Below, one piece after another: positions 8,151 to 14,928 of a DNA stretch of 15,973 nt (its first letter is position 1; each line of letters begins with the position of its first letter). Location of the stretch: NCBI GenBank assembly GCA_024279575.1, contig JAJRRJ010000139.1:1-15973 (forward strand), in the 5' to 3' direction. The stretch is from Alphaproteobacteria bacterium (lineage in GTDB: Bacteria; Pseudomonadota; Alphaproteobacteria; Rhizobiales; Devosiaceae). The notes beneath the pieces were generated by a model. That model saw nothing but the letters and a program-made list of their open reading frames with translations. It was not told the origin of the DNA and did not search any database. Made by a program: the position numbers and the translations under genes.

Positions 8151-8915
8151 GTGGACGATTTTCAGCTTCACCCTATCGCAATTTCCGCCGGGCATTCGCT
8201 AAAGTATTTTTGCTCGGTTGGCTCAACCAATCAGGTCGCGGCCAGGGAAGTTGCTGATGGGCAAGCGGATAATTTGTGGATTGTAGCTGGCGAGCAAACG
8301 GCAGGTCGTGCCCGGCGGGGGCGTTCATGGCAAACCGTGTCGGGAAATCTGGCCGCCTCAATTGCCCTAAACATGGATCATACAGTAAATGCCACGCATT
8401 TATTGGGATTTGTTGCCGCCATTGCTGTGGCGCGTACAGTGAGCACATTATTGCCAAAACAATTCCAAGAAATTCGCGTGAAATGGCCCAATGATGTGAT
8501 GGTTGGAAAAGCAAAACTGGTTGGAATTTTACTTGAAGCAGTTTCCCGGCCTGATAAACAACGGTCAGTTATTGTAGGAATGGGAATAAATATTACAAGC
8601 GCCCCTACGGATTTGCCCTACGAGGCAACATACATCAACCAATACGATAAAAGCATAACTGGCGCTGAGGTGTTTAAGGAACTCACAAAAAATTGGGTGG
8701 AGGTTTATTCTCTTTGGGACTATGACAGGGGTCGCTCTGCTATCCTTGATCAATGGAGACAAGTGGCGACAGGAATAGGTAAATCCATTTCTGTGCGAGG
8801 GGCAGATAATGAGGTTCAGGGCACCTTTAATTCAATTGATGAAGAGGGACGCCTGATAATTGTCTTGGCGAATGGGCAAAAAGAAATTATTACCGCAGGT
8901 GATGTTGTGTTTTGA
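8151..8915 (+). CDS. birA: biotin--[acetyl-CoA-carboxylase] ligase, without DNA-binding domain
   Basis: This enzyme activates biotin with ATP and attaches it to the lysine of biotin-carboxyl-carrier domains, for example in acetyl-CoA and pyruvate carboxylases. Counted from the GTG at 8151 it has 254 residues. Visible motifs are GSTN (residues 24-27), the nucleotide and biotin loop QTAGRARRGRSW (49-60), VKWPNDVMVGKAKLVGILLE (110-129) and IVGMGINI (141-148). A small C-terminal domain of about 45 residues (VRGADNEVQGTF onward) is present. There is no N-terminal helix-turn-helix, so it is a ligase only and not a repressor. The frame is open back to 8097, but those residues are nuoN in another frame. 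GTG at 8151 starts one base after the nuoN stop and fits the family start; its ribosome-binding site is weak, so coupling to nuoN is likely. Confidence 0.93.
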   Translation: MDDFQLHPIAISAGHSLKYFCSVGSTNQVAAREVADGQADNLWIVAGEQTAGRARRGRSWQTVSGNLAASIALNMDHTVNATHLLGFVAAIAVARTVSTLLPKQFQEIRVKWPNDVMVGKAKLVGILLEAVSRPDKQRSVIVGMGINITSAPTDLPYEATYINQYDKSITGAEVFKELTKNWVEVYSLWDYDRGRSAILDQWRQVATGIGKSISVRGADNEVQGTFNSIDEEGRLIIVLANGQKEIITAGDVVF

Positions 8916-8954
8916 TTTCGTCTGCTTTTTGAATTTAACAAAACGAGTTTTTGA

Positions 8955-10622
8955 ATGAACAATAATGAACTGGTATTTCTTCCCCTTGGGGGCGTAGGCG
9001 AAATTGGTATGAATATGGCCGCCTACGGGTTTGGTCCGGAAACCAGCCGCAAGTGGTTGATTGTTGACTGCGGTGTGACGTTTGGCGGACCGGACCATCC
9101 TGGTATTGATCTGATTATGGCCGATCCTGCTTTTCTGGAAGAAAGAGCGGATGAGGTTGTTGGCCTGGTTTTAACCCACGCCCATGAAGATCATTATGGC
9201 GCTGTTCTGGATTTGTGGCCCTCCTTTGACAAACCTGTTTTTGCAACACGTTTTGCCGCAGCAATGCTCAATGCCAAACGAGCAATGGAGGGTATTGTCG
9301 AGCGAATCGATGTGACTATATTTGTACCCGGCGAACCATTTGATATTGGCCCGTTCAATGTAGAGGCCCTCAATGTGGCCCACTCAATCCCGGAATCCTG
9401 TTCGTTGTTGATCTCCACCACAGTAGGACGTGTTATCCATACCGGGGACTGGAAGCTTGAAGACAACCCGGTTTCCGGTGAGCCAACCGATGCAAAAAGG
9501 TTTAAGGAGATTGGTGCCGAGGGCGGTCCGCTGGCCCTTATTTGCGACAGTACAAACGCATTAAAGGATGGAAAAAGTCCCACGGAGCGTGAAATTGCTG
9601 TGAATTTGGAGCGTTTGATCGCGAAGGCACCCCACAGGGTTGTCGTAACCAGCTTTGCCTCAAATCTTGGTCGTATGGTTTCCGTTGCGCGGGCAGCGCA
9701 AAAGGCGGGGCGTCAGGTTGTTCTTTCAGGACGCTCAATGCACAGAATTGCAACCATCGGTCGGGAACTGGGCCTTTTGGATGGCATTGAGCCATTTTTG
9801 GATCATGATTCATTCAAACATTTGCCGCGAAAAAAAGTTGTGCTTTTATGCACCGGGTCGCAAGGGGAGCCGCGCGCCGCAATAGCCCGCATTTCCAACA
9901 ATTCACACCCGGCTATTTCTTTGGATCGCGGGGATAGAATGATTTTTTCTTCCTGGGCGATTCCGGGAAATGAACGTGAAGTAAATGCAATTCAAAACCG
10001 CTTGATTGATATGGGCGTTGAAGTCATCACCAACAAGGATGAACTGGTACATGTTACCGGCCATCCACGCCGCGATGAGTTGCGTGAATTGTATGACTGG
10101 GTAAAACCTGATATTCTGGTGCCGGTCCACGGGGAGGCGGCTCATCTTTCTGCCCACGCCAAACTGGCCAGGGACGAAGGCATAAGTGACGTTTTTCAGA
10201 TGCGCAATGGTGATATGGTGCGCCTGATGCCCGAGCCGGAACTCTCTCGCGCCGAAGTCCCTGTTGGGGAACTTTATCTTGATGCGGATATTTTATGCTC
10301 CCCGGAACAGTCTGGTGTGAGGGGACGAAAGCGCCTTTCTTTTGCTGGAATTGCAATCGTTTCTTTGTGTATAGGCAGCGACGGAAATTTGCGCTCTGAG
10401 CCGGAAATACATATTGAGGGATTGCCAGAACTCACAGACGAGCATGAATCTGCCCATGAGGTGGTTGAACAGGCAGTGCGTGGGGTATTTGCCGGCATGA
10501 CCAAGCGGCTTCGCCGCAATCCAGATGGGTTGAGAGAAGCACTGCGTCGTGCTGTGCGCGGAGAACTCAATGCCTGGTGGGGACGTAAGCCCAATGTCAA
10601 AATTTTTCTTCATCAAGTTTAG
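8955..10622 (+). CDS. rnj: ribonuclease J
   Basis: RNase J is a cytoplasmic metallo-beta-lactamase-fold ribonuclease with 5'-3' exonuclease and endonuclease activity, used in rRNA maturation and mRNA turnover. At 555 residues it has the full length. The zinc-binding signature HxHxDH is intact (His75, His77, Asp79, His80 in LTHAHEDHYG). Other ligands are also visible: His143 in VAHSIPES, Asp165 in HTGDWKLED and His392 in VPVHGE. The beta-CASP region shows ICDSTNA, SFASNLGRM and HVTGHPRRDEL. The C-terminal domain (about residue 460 onward) is present. It starts at ATG 8955, 39 bases after birA, with only a weak ACGAG (8943-8947) as ribosome-binding site. Many alphaproteobacteria keep this gene directly behind nuoN-birA. 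Confidence 0.95.
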   Translation: MNNNELVFLPLGGVGEIGMNMAAYGFGPETSRKWLIVDCGVTFGGPDHPGIDLIMADPAFLEERADEVVGLVLTHAHEDHYGAVLDLWPSFDKPVFATRFAAAMLNAKRAMEGIVERIDVTIFVPGEPFDIGPFNVEALNVAHSIPESCSLLISTTVGRVIHTGDWKLEDNPVSGEPTDAKRFKEIGAEGGPLALICDSTNALKDGKSPTEREIAVNLERLIAKAPHRVVVTSFASNLGRMVSVARAAQKAGRQVVLSGRSMHRIATIGRELGLLDGIEPFLDHDSFKHLPRKKVVLLCTGSQGEPRAAIARISNNSHPAISLDRGDRMIFSSWAIPGNEREVNAIQNRLIDMGVEVITNKDELVHVTGHPRRDELRELYDWVKPDILVPVHGEAAHLSAHAKLARDEGISDVFQMRNGDMVRLMPEPELSRAEVPVGELYLDADILCSPEQSGVRGRKRLSFAGIAIVSLCIGSDGNLRSEPEIHIEGLPELTDEHESAHEVVEQAVRGVFAGMTKRLRRNPDGLREALRRAVRGELNAWWGRKPNVKIFLHQV

Positions 10623-10634
10623 GTCAGGTTGAAA

Positions 10635-10883
10635 ATGTCATACATTTCTTTGGTTGCAGTCTATATGGTGATTTGGTGGTTATGCCTGTTCCTGGTGCTG
10701 CCATTTGGAATTCGATCCCATGTCGAGCAGGGAGAAGGTGTGGAAATGGGCAATGATCCCGGAGCGCCCTGGCGAGCAAATATTGGAAAGAAACTATTTA
10801 TTACAACGATACTGTCCGTTGTCGTGATGGTATTATTGCTGTGGGCAATGTCAAATCCTGTTTTGCAGGAATACTGGCGCTAA
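10635..10883 (+). CDS. DUF1467 family small membrane protein
   Basis: This 82-residue protein matches what I know of the DUF1467 family, which is almost restricted to alphaproteobacteria and has no assigned function. It has two membrane segments, at about residues 3-23 (containing VYMVIWWLCLFLVLPFG) and 54-73 (LFITTILSVVVMVLLLWAMS). A polar loop of about 28 residues with many glycines and acidic residues separates them (EQGEGVEMGNDPGAPWRA). The open frame extends back to a TTG at 10629, but AGGTCAGG at 10621-10628 abuts that codon and is correctly spaced for the ATG at 10635. The gene follows rnj by 12 bases, so it is probably the last gene of the long nuo transcript. The long gap after it supports that. 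Confidence 0.85.
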   Translation: MSYISLVAVYMVIWWLCLFLVLPFGIRSHVEQGEGVEMGNDPGAPWRANIGKKLFITTILSVVVMVLLLWAMSNPVLQEYWR

Positions 10884-10937
10884 CCTTTGCCCGGTTGTAT
10901 GGGGAGACAAGCGCCCTAACCGTTTTTAGGTAGACAC

Positions 10938-10961
10938 AAAAAAACAGGGCCCTTGGCCCTG
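10938..10961 (-). terminator. intrinsic terminator on the minus strand
   Basis: Reading the minus strand, CAGGGCC-AAG-GGCCCTG forms a perfect 7-bp, GC-rich stem with a three-base loop (10945-10961). It is followed directly by seven T's (10944 down to 10938). This is a textbook Rho-independent terminator for a minus-strand transcript. On the + strand the same hairpin is followed by ATATAGTTT, so it may also slow transcription arriving from DUF1467, but less convincingly. No minus-strand protein gene ends here, which points to a non-coding transcript. Confidence 0.8.
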
Positions 10962-11076
10962 ATATAGTTTCGCGACAACCCGTTGCAATGCAAAATATCA
11001 AATTTAGCGTTACAACGTTCCTCCCCAGACTAGTGTCGGCGTTCAACGATTAGAAAAGCGCAAGTGGCCATTCTGT
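10938..11076 (-). ncRNA. putative small RNA upstream of proS, minus strand (alpha-r9-like?)
   Basis: A minus-strand transcript of about 140 nt is suggested by three signals. At its 3' end is the strong intrinsic terminator (10938-10961). In its body is an imperfect 11-bp stem at 10981-11017, reading CGTTGTAACGC and GCATTGCAACG on the minus strand, with ten of eleven positions paired (one a G-T wobble) around a 15-base AT-rich loop. Upstream is a possible -10/-35 pair (11082-11111). Between stem and start lies the purine-rich stretch CTGGGGAGGAAC. I see no protein gene on either strand here. From memory, the rhizobial alpha-r9 sRNA family (Smr9C in Sinorhizobium meliloti) lies in the intergenic region next to proS and has a similar length; I could not compare sequences. 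The 5' end is approximate. Confidence 0.5.
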
Positions 11077-11296
11077 CGTCTAGATTATTATGCAGAAACT
11101 ACTATCAACAACTTGGCCGGGTGTCACTTCAAATTTTTATATCCCGGGTTCTTTGTTGTCTCTCAGTTGCCTGCAATTGGTTGCATTGTTAGATGTGCAA
11201 GAAAATATTGCCTTTTGTCGGTTTTTGAGTAAATCCTCGTCGCAATGCTTTAGCATAACAAATAAGCCTTTCCCCTGAGTCGGAGCCAATGGACCA
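11077..11296 (+). other. upstream region of proS
   Basis: About 220 bases without a supported gene on the + strand. It should contain the proS promoter, but I see no clear one: TTGCCT (11167-11172) with TTAGAT 16 bases on is weak. A small perfect hairpin TGCAA-TTGG-TTGCA lies at 11172-11185, and a short inverted repeat ATGCT-TT-AGCAT at about 11245-11256. A GAGTC site (GANTC, the CcrM methylation motif of alphaproteobacteria) lies at 11277-11281. GTCGGAG at 11279-11285 is the likely proS ribosome-binding site, although 11 bases from the ATG is rather far. A 62-codon open frame at 11090-11278 looks like chance. Confidence 0.5.
11082..11111 (-). promoter_or_regulatory. possible promoter for the minus-strand small RNA
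   Basis: On the minus strand, TTGTTG (11111-11106) is followed after 18 bases by TAATCT (11087-11082). TAATAA (11090-11085), at a 15-base spacing, is an alternative -10. Either would start transcription near 11073-11079. The match to sigma70 consensus is only moderate, and it is proposed mainly because of its position relative to the terminator. Confidence 0.25.
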
Positions 11297-12646
11297 ATGC
11301 GTAAGTCAAACTACTTTTTACCTGTACTAAAAGAAGTGCCAAAAGAGGCTGAAATTATCTCCCATCGGCTGATGCTTCGCGCTGGCATGATCCGTCAACA
11401 GGCTTCCGGGCTATATTCATGGTTGCCGCTTGGTTACAAAGTGATGCGAAAAATTCAAACTATTATCGAGCAGGAGCAGTTACGCGCTGGAGCCATTCAG
11501 ATGTTGATGCCCACGTTGCAACCTGCGGATCTGTGGCGAGAAAGCGGTCGCTATGACGCCTATGGAAAAGAAATGTTGCGAATTACAGATCGCCATGATC
11601 GGGACATGCTGTTTGGCCCCACCAATGAAGAAATGATCACGGACATATTCCGCTCCTATGTTCGCTCCTACAAAGAACTGCCGCTTAATCTCTATCATAT
11701 TCAATGGAAGTTTCGCGACGAAATCCGCCCGCGTTTTGGCACCATGCGTTCGCGCGAATTTCTTATGAAAGATGGCTATTCCTTTGATGTAGATAAAGAG
11801 GCGGCGGAAAAATCCTATAATCGCATGTTTGTCGCCTATTTGCGTACCTATTATCGTATGGGCCTGACCGCAATTCCGATGAAGGCTGAAACCGGACCTA
11901 TTGGTGGCGATTTGTCCCATGAGTTTATCGTATTGGCCGATACTGGCGAGAGCGCTGTTTTTTGCCACCAGGATATCTTGAAAAAAACAATTCCGCCCCG
12001 TGATACCGATTTTACTGGCGATCTGACCCCTATCATTGATGACTGGACGTCACTTTATGCGGCGACTGAAGATATGGTGAATATGGAAGAGTTTGAGCGC
12101 GATGTGCCAGAGGAAAAACGCATCGCAGCTAGTGGAATTGAGGTAGGGCAGATTTTTTACTTTGGAACAAAATATTCTAAAATTATGAAAGCAAGTGTGA
12201 CTGGACCCGATGGCAAGGATGTGCCGGTTCATTCTGGCTCCTATGGAATTGGTTTGACCCGTCTGGTGCCTGCCATTATTGAAGCTTCCCACGATGAAAG
12301 TGGAATTATCTGGCCTGTAAGCGTTGCCCCGTTTGAGGTTGCATTGCTTAATTTGAAAGCCGCTGATGACTTGTGCAGCAGCGTTTGCGACGATCTTTAT
12401 GCCCAGTTGCAGGCCGTGGGTATTGATGTGTTGTATGATGATACAAAAGATGGGGCAGGGGCCAAATTTGCCACTGCCGATCTGATTGGCATCCCTTTTC
12501 AGCTTATTGTTGGGCCGCGCGGGGCAAAAGCCGGGGAAGCCGAAATCAAGGACCGCAAAACCGGGGAGCGTCAGACAATGCCAATCGGGGATGCAGTGTC
12601 CTACCTTCAAACGCAGATTGAACCAGCACGGCGGAATGACATTTGA
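11297..12646 (+). CDS. proS: prolyl-tRNA synthetase, short form without editing insertion
   Basis: Class II aminoacyl-tRNA synthetase that charges tRNA-Pro in the cytoplasm. Motif 1 is around GLYSWLPLGYKVMRK (residues 38-52). TNEE is at 109-112 and motif 2, FRDEIRPRFGTMRSREFLMK, at 139-158. Motif 3 is GSYGIGLTRLVPAI (314-327), and an anticodon-binding domain starts around 340. The protein has 449 residues. Bacterial ProS of the E. coli type has about 570, because a cis-editing domain of roughly 180 residues sits between motifs 2 and 3. Here only a short linker (about 205-290) is present, as is usual in alphaproteobacteria, so mis-charged Ala-tRNA-Pro would have to be cleared by a separate protein not seen here. 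The ATG at 11289 is out of frame; ATG 11297 gives the family start MRKSNYFLPVLKE. Confidence 0.97.
   Translation: MRKSNYFLPVLKEVPKEAEIISHRLMLRAGMIRQQASGLYSWLPLGYKVMRKIQTIIEQEQLRAGAIQMLMPTLQPADLWRESGRYDAYGKEMLRITDRHDRDMLFGPTNEEMITDIFRSYVRSYKELPLNLYHIQWKFRDEIRPRFGTMRSREFLMKDGYSFDVDKEAAEKSYNRMFVAYLRTYYRMGLTAIPMKAETGPIGGDLSHEFIVLADTGESAVFCHQDILKKTIPPRDTDFTGDLTPIIDDWTSLYAATEDMVNMEEFERDVPEEKRIAASGIEVGQIFYFGTKYSKIMKASVTGPDGKDVPVHSGSYGIGLTRLVPAIIEASHDESGIIWPVSVAPFEVALLNLKAADDLCSSVCDDLYAQLQAVGIDVLYDDTKDGAGAKFATADLIGIPFQLIVGPRGAKAGEAEIKDRKTGERQTMPIGDAVSYLQTQIEPARRNDI
12630..12635 (+). promoter_or_regulatory. ribosome-binding site for the TTG start of lolC
   Basis: GGCGGA lies seven bases before the TTG at 12643, inside the end of proS. 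No in-frame ATG exists near this point until 12718, which would remove the conserved PFSRFEW part. The nearby ATG at 12636 is in another frame. The site therefore supports the rare TTG start. Confidence 0.6.
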
Positions 12647-14022
12647 CAAATTCAACTTCAGCCCTCCCAAAAGCCACAAAGGCAGAGGGAACCGGTCCGT
12701 TTTCACGCTTTGAATGGATGATCGCCAGCCGCTATTTGCGTTCCAGACGCAACGACACATTTATTTCAGTCATTGCTGGTCTTACTCTGACCGGCGTTGC
12801 AATCGGTGTGGCGACGTTGATTGTGGTTATGTCAGTGATGAATGGTTTTCGCGCGGAATTATTGACCAAAATTTTGGGGTTGAACGGTCATTTTACCGGC
12901 TTTCCCATTGAGGCTGAGTTTACTGATTATGATGAATTGATGGTCCAGATTGAAGAGGTGGAAGGGGTGGTTACCGCCATTGTTTTTGCGGAAGGTCAGG
13001 CGTTGGCCACCGGCACCGCTCAGTCCACAGGGGTGCGCGTGCGTGGCATGGATTTCGCAACCATTTCAAAATTACCGGCGCTGGCACAAAGTGAGCGTTT
13101 TGGTGATTGGGACCAGTGGGACCAAAGTAAAGGCTTGGCGATTGGTGTTCGGCTGGCGCAGCAATTGGGCGTTTCAATCGGGGACAGTGTGACATTGGTC
13201 AATCCCAATGGCTCAAAAACCCCGTTTGGCACCACCCCTCAAATCCGCGCCTACCCGGTAAATGTAATTTTTAATCTGGGCATGGTCGAGTTCGACAGTT
13301 TTTATGTATATATGCCGCTTGAGCCGGCGCAGAAATATTTCAAATTGTTTGAAGATGTTTTGCGGCCAGGTGTTGATCCTTTGCCCCTTGATGCCACCGA
13401 TGATCAGATCGATGCTGCCTATGAGCGTGTTTATCGCGCATCAGCCTTCGAAGTCTTTATTGATGACCCGGATAACACCGCTCAGATGCGCGAACGACTC
13501 TATCAGGCAATTGAGCGCCCAATGGTGCTCACCGACTGGCAGCAACGCAATGCAACTTTCTTTTCTGCTCTTCAGGTCGAGCGAGTGGTAATGTTTGTGA
13601 TTTTGTCGATGATCGTCATTGTTGCAGCTTTTAACATTATTTCGTCACTGGTTATGCTGGTCAAAGACAAGGCGGCAGATATAGCCATTTTGCGCACCAT
13701 GGGTGCCACCCGTGGCGCGATTATGCGCATTTTTCTGATTGTAGGAACATCCATTGGCCTGATTGGCACGCTTATTGGAACCGTGTTGGGGCTGCTACTG
13801 GCCATTAACGCCGAAGCAATCCGGCTTTGGGTGTCTGAGGTGTTCGGGGTTATTTTATTCCCCCCTGAAGTGTTTTTCCTTTCCACACTGCCAACCAAAG
13901 TTGATCCGTTGGAAATTTCATTTGTAGTTTTTCTGTCCCTGCTTTTAACATTCCTAGCGACACTTTATCCCGCCCTTCGCGCTGCGCGATATGACCCGGT
14001 GGAGGCATTGCGCTATGAGTAA
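12643..14022 (+). CDS. lolC: lipoprotein-releasing ABC transporter permease LolC/LolE (possibly LolF-type)
   Basis: Inner-membrane FtsX/MacB-type permease that, with the ATPase LolD, extracts mature lipoproteins from the inner membrane and hands them to LolA. The 459-residue product has a first membrane helix at about 41-66 (FISVIAGLTLTGVAIGVATL) after the conserved FEWMIASRYLRSRR, and MNGFRAELLTKILGLNGH at its periplasmic entry. A large periplasmic domain follows, then three helices in the last 150 residues, where KDKAADIAILRTMGATR precedes the third helix. The protein ends in ALRAARYDPVEALRYE, typical of the family. It is longer than the usual 410-430 residues because of an extra segment at about 235-266. 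Start is TTG 12643, overlapping the proS TGA. Only one permease gene is present beside lolD, so a homodimeric LolF-like complex is possible; that is inference. Confidence 0.92.
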   Translation: MTNSTSALPKATKAEGTGPFSRFEWMIASRYLRSRRNDTFISVIAGLTLTGVAIGVATLIVVMSVMNGFRAELLTKILGLNGHFTGFPIEAEFTDYDELMVQIEEVEGVVTAIVFAEGQALATGTAQSTGVRVRGMDFATISKLPALAQSERFGDWDQWDQSKGLAIGVRLAQQLGVSIGDSVTLVNPNGSKTPFGTTPQIRAYPVNVIFNLGMVEFDSFYVYMPLEPAQKYFKLFEDVLRPGVDPLPLDATDDQIDAAYERVYRASAFEVFIDDPDNTAQMRERLYQAIERPMVLTDWQQRNATFFSALQVERVVMFVILSMIVIVAAFNIISSLVMLVKDKAADIAILRTMGATRGAIMRIFLIVGTSIGLIGTLIGTVLGLLLAINAEAIRLWVSEVFGVILFPPEVFFLSTLPTKVDPLEISFVVFLSLLLTFLATLYPALRAARYDPVEALRYE

Positions 14023-14701
14023 TCTGAACCTTGAATTGAACGGTGTTTCCTATGCGTATGAGGAGGGTGCCAAACGCCTGCAAATCCTTAAAGACGCAGA
14101 CCTTGTGGTAAAACAGGGGGAACTTGTCGCTCTGGTTGCCCCTTCCGGCGCTGGAAAATCAACGTTACTTCACTTGGGCGGCCTGCTTGAACGGCCCCAG
14201 GAGGGGGAGGTTACCATTTGCGGTAAAGCAACAAGTTCGCTTTCGGATCGCGAACGCACGAGGATGCGAAGAAGCACAGTCGGGTTTGTATATCAGTTTC
14301 ATCATTTGTTGCCTGAGTTTACCGCTGTTGAAAATGTTGCTATTCCCCAAATGATTGCCGGCAAAAGTTCCCGTGATGCGCAACGCCATGCGCAGTCCCT
14401 TCTTGAAGCCCTTGGGGTTGGTCCCCGTGGCTCCCACCGTCCTTCTGAACTTTCCGGCGGAGAGCAGCAACGTGTTGCAATTGCCCGCGCCGCTGCTAAC
14501 AGCCCAAATCTGATTTTGGCAGATGAGCCAACAGGCAATCTGGATCCTGATACATCAAATCTGGTATTTGATGCGCTCTTGGTATTGATAAAGGAGCACA
14601 AAAGCAGCGCCCTGATTGCCACCCATGATCATGACCTTGCCCGCCGTGCCGATAGAATAGTCACGCTGAAAAATGGCAAAATTTCTAAAATGGAACTCTA
14701 G
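14015..14701 (+). CDS. lolD: lipoprotein-releasing ABC transporter ATPase LolD
   Basis: Cytoplasmic ATPase of the Lol exporter, driving release of outer-membrane lipoproteins from the LolC/E permease. From ATG 14015 it has 228 residues, the normal length. Walker A is APSGAGKST (42-50) and the Q-loop glutamine is about 94 (FVYQFHHLLPEFTAVENV, typical of the LolD/MacB branch). The signature is LSGGEQQRVAIARA (146-159), Walker B is LILADEPTG (166-174), and the H-loop is His204 in IATHDHD. The start lies eight bases inside the end of lolC and is served by GGAGG at 14001-14005. The frame opens further upstream to 13991, but that is lolC sequence. No convincing terminator follows: TTTCTAA and TTAGAAA (14702-14732) form only an AT stem without a T tail. 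Confidence 0.95.
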   Translation: MSNLNLELNGVSYAYEEGAKRLQILKDADLVVKQGELVALVAPSGAGKSTLLHLGGLLERPQEGEVTICGKATSSLSDRERTRMRRSTVGFVYQFHHLLPEFTAVENVAIPQMIAGKSSRDAQRHAQSLLEALGVGPRGSHRPSELSGGEQQRVAIARAAANSPNLILADEPTGNLDPDTSNLVFDALLVLIKEHKSSALIATHDHDLARRADRIVTLKNGKISKMEL

Positions 14702-14768
14702 TTTCTAATCTGAATACCGTGCTTTTTAGAAAATATTCACCATAACTGCCAACTAAAAACGGATCGCC

Positions 14769-14797
14769 TAGACAAGAACAAATGCAGAATCTATAAG
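14769..14797 (+). promoter_or_regulatory. sigma70-type promoter upstream of the 33-residue microprotein
   Basis: TAGACA at 14769-14774 (five of six with TTGACA) is followed after exactly 17 bases by TATAAG at 14792-14797 (five of six with TATAAT). In alphaproteobacterial form it reads CTAGAC-N17-CTATAA against the usual CTTGAC-N17-CTATAT. Transcription would start near 14804, about 23 bases before the small gene. A GAATC (GANTC, CcrM site) at 14787-14791 touches the -10 element. This is the best promoter match I found in the intergenic regions of the window. Confidence 0.6.
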
Positions 14798-14826
14798 AAC
14801 ATACCAGAAACAACGTGGAGTTACTT

Positions 14827-14928
14827 ATGATCGATCTGCTTAAAGACACAATGGCTTTTTTGTCCGTTACAGCATTCTGTGCGACAATGTTCGTGTGGCT
14901 GGATATCCTTCAGAACCTGCCCATCTGA
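14827..14928 (+). CDS. 33-residue single-helix membrane microprotein, function unknown
   Basis: A short reading frame encodes MIDLLKDTMAFLSV, then a hydrophobic run through TAFCATMFVWL, ending DILQNLPI. The segment from about residue 9 to 25 can span the membrane once, with a short polar N-terminus (DLLKD) and C-terminus. GGAG at 14817-14820 lies six bases before the ATG, and the promoter at 14769-14797 is correctly placed, so start, ribosome-binding site and promoter agree. I do not recognise a named family. Tiny one-helix proteins of this general pattern occur in alphaproteobacteria, but that is an impression and I have not compared sequences. It lies alone between lolD and dnaE, which gives little hint of function. 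It is too short for most gene finders and is probably missing from automatic annotations. Confidence 0.6.
   Translation: MIDLLKDTMAFLSVTAFCATMFVWLDILQNLPI

Noticed and set aside
11090..11278. 62-codon + strand open frame between DUF1467 and proS
   Set aside because: No ribosome-binding site, no recognisable family pattern, overlaps the putative minus-strand promoter, and looks like a chance frame in non-coding DNA.
14702..14732. AT-rich inverted repeat after lolD as a terminator
   Set aside because: The stem TTTCTAA/TTAGAAA is weak, the loop is long and there is no T run after it.
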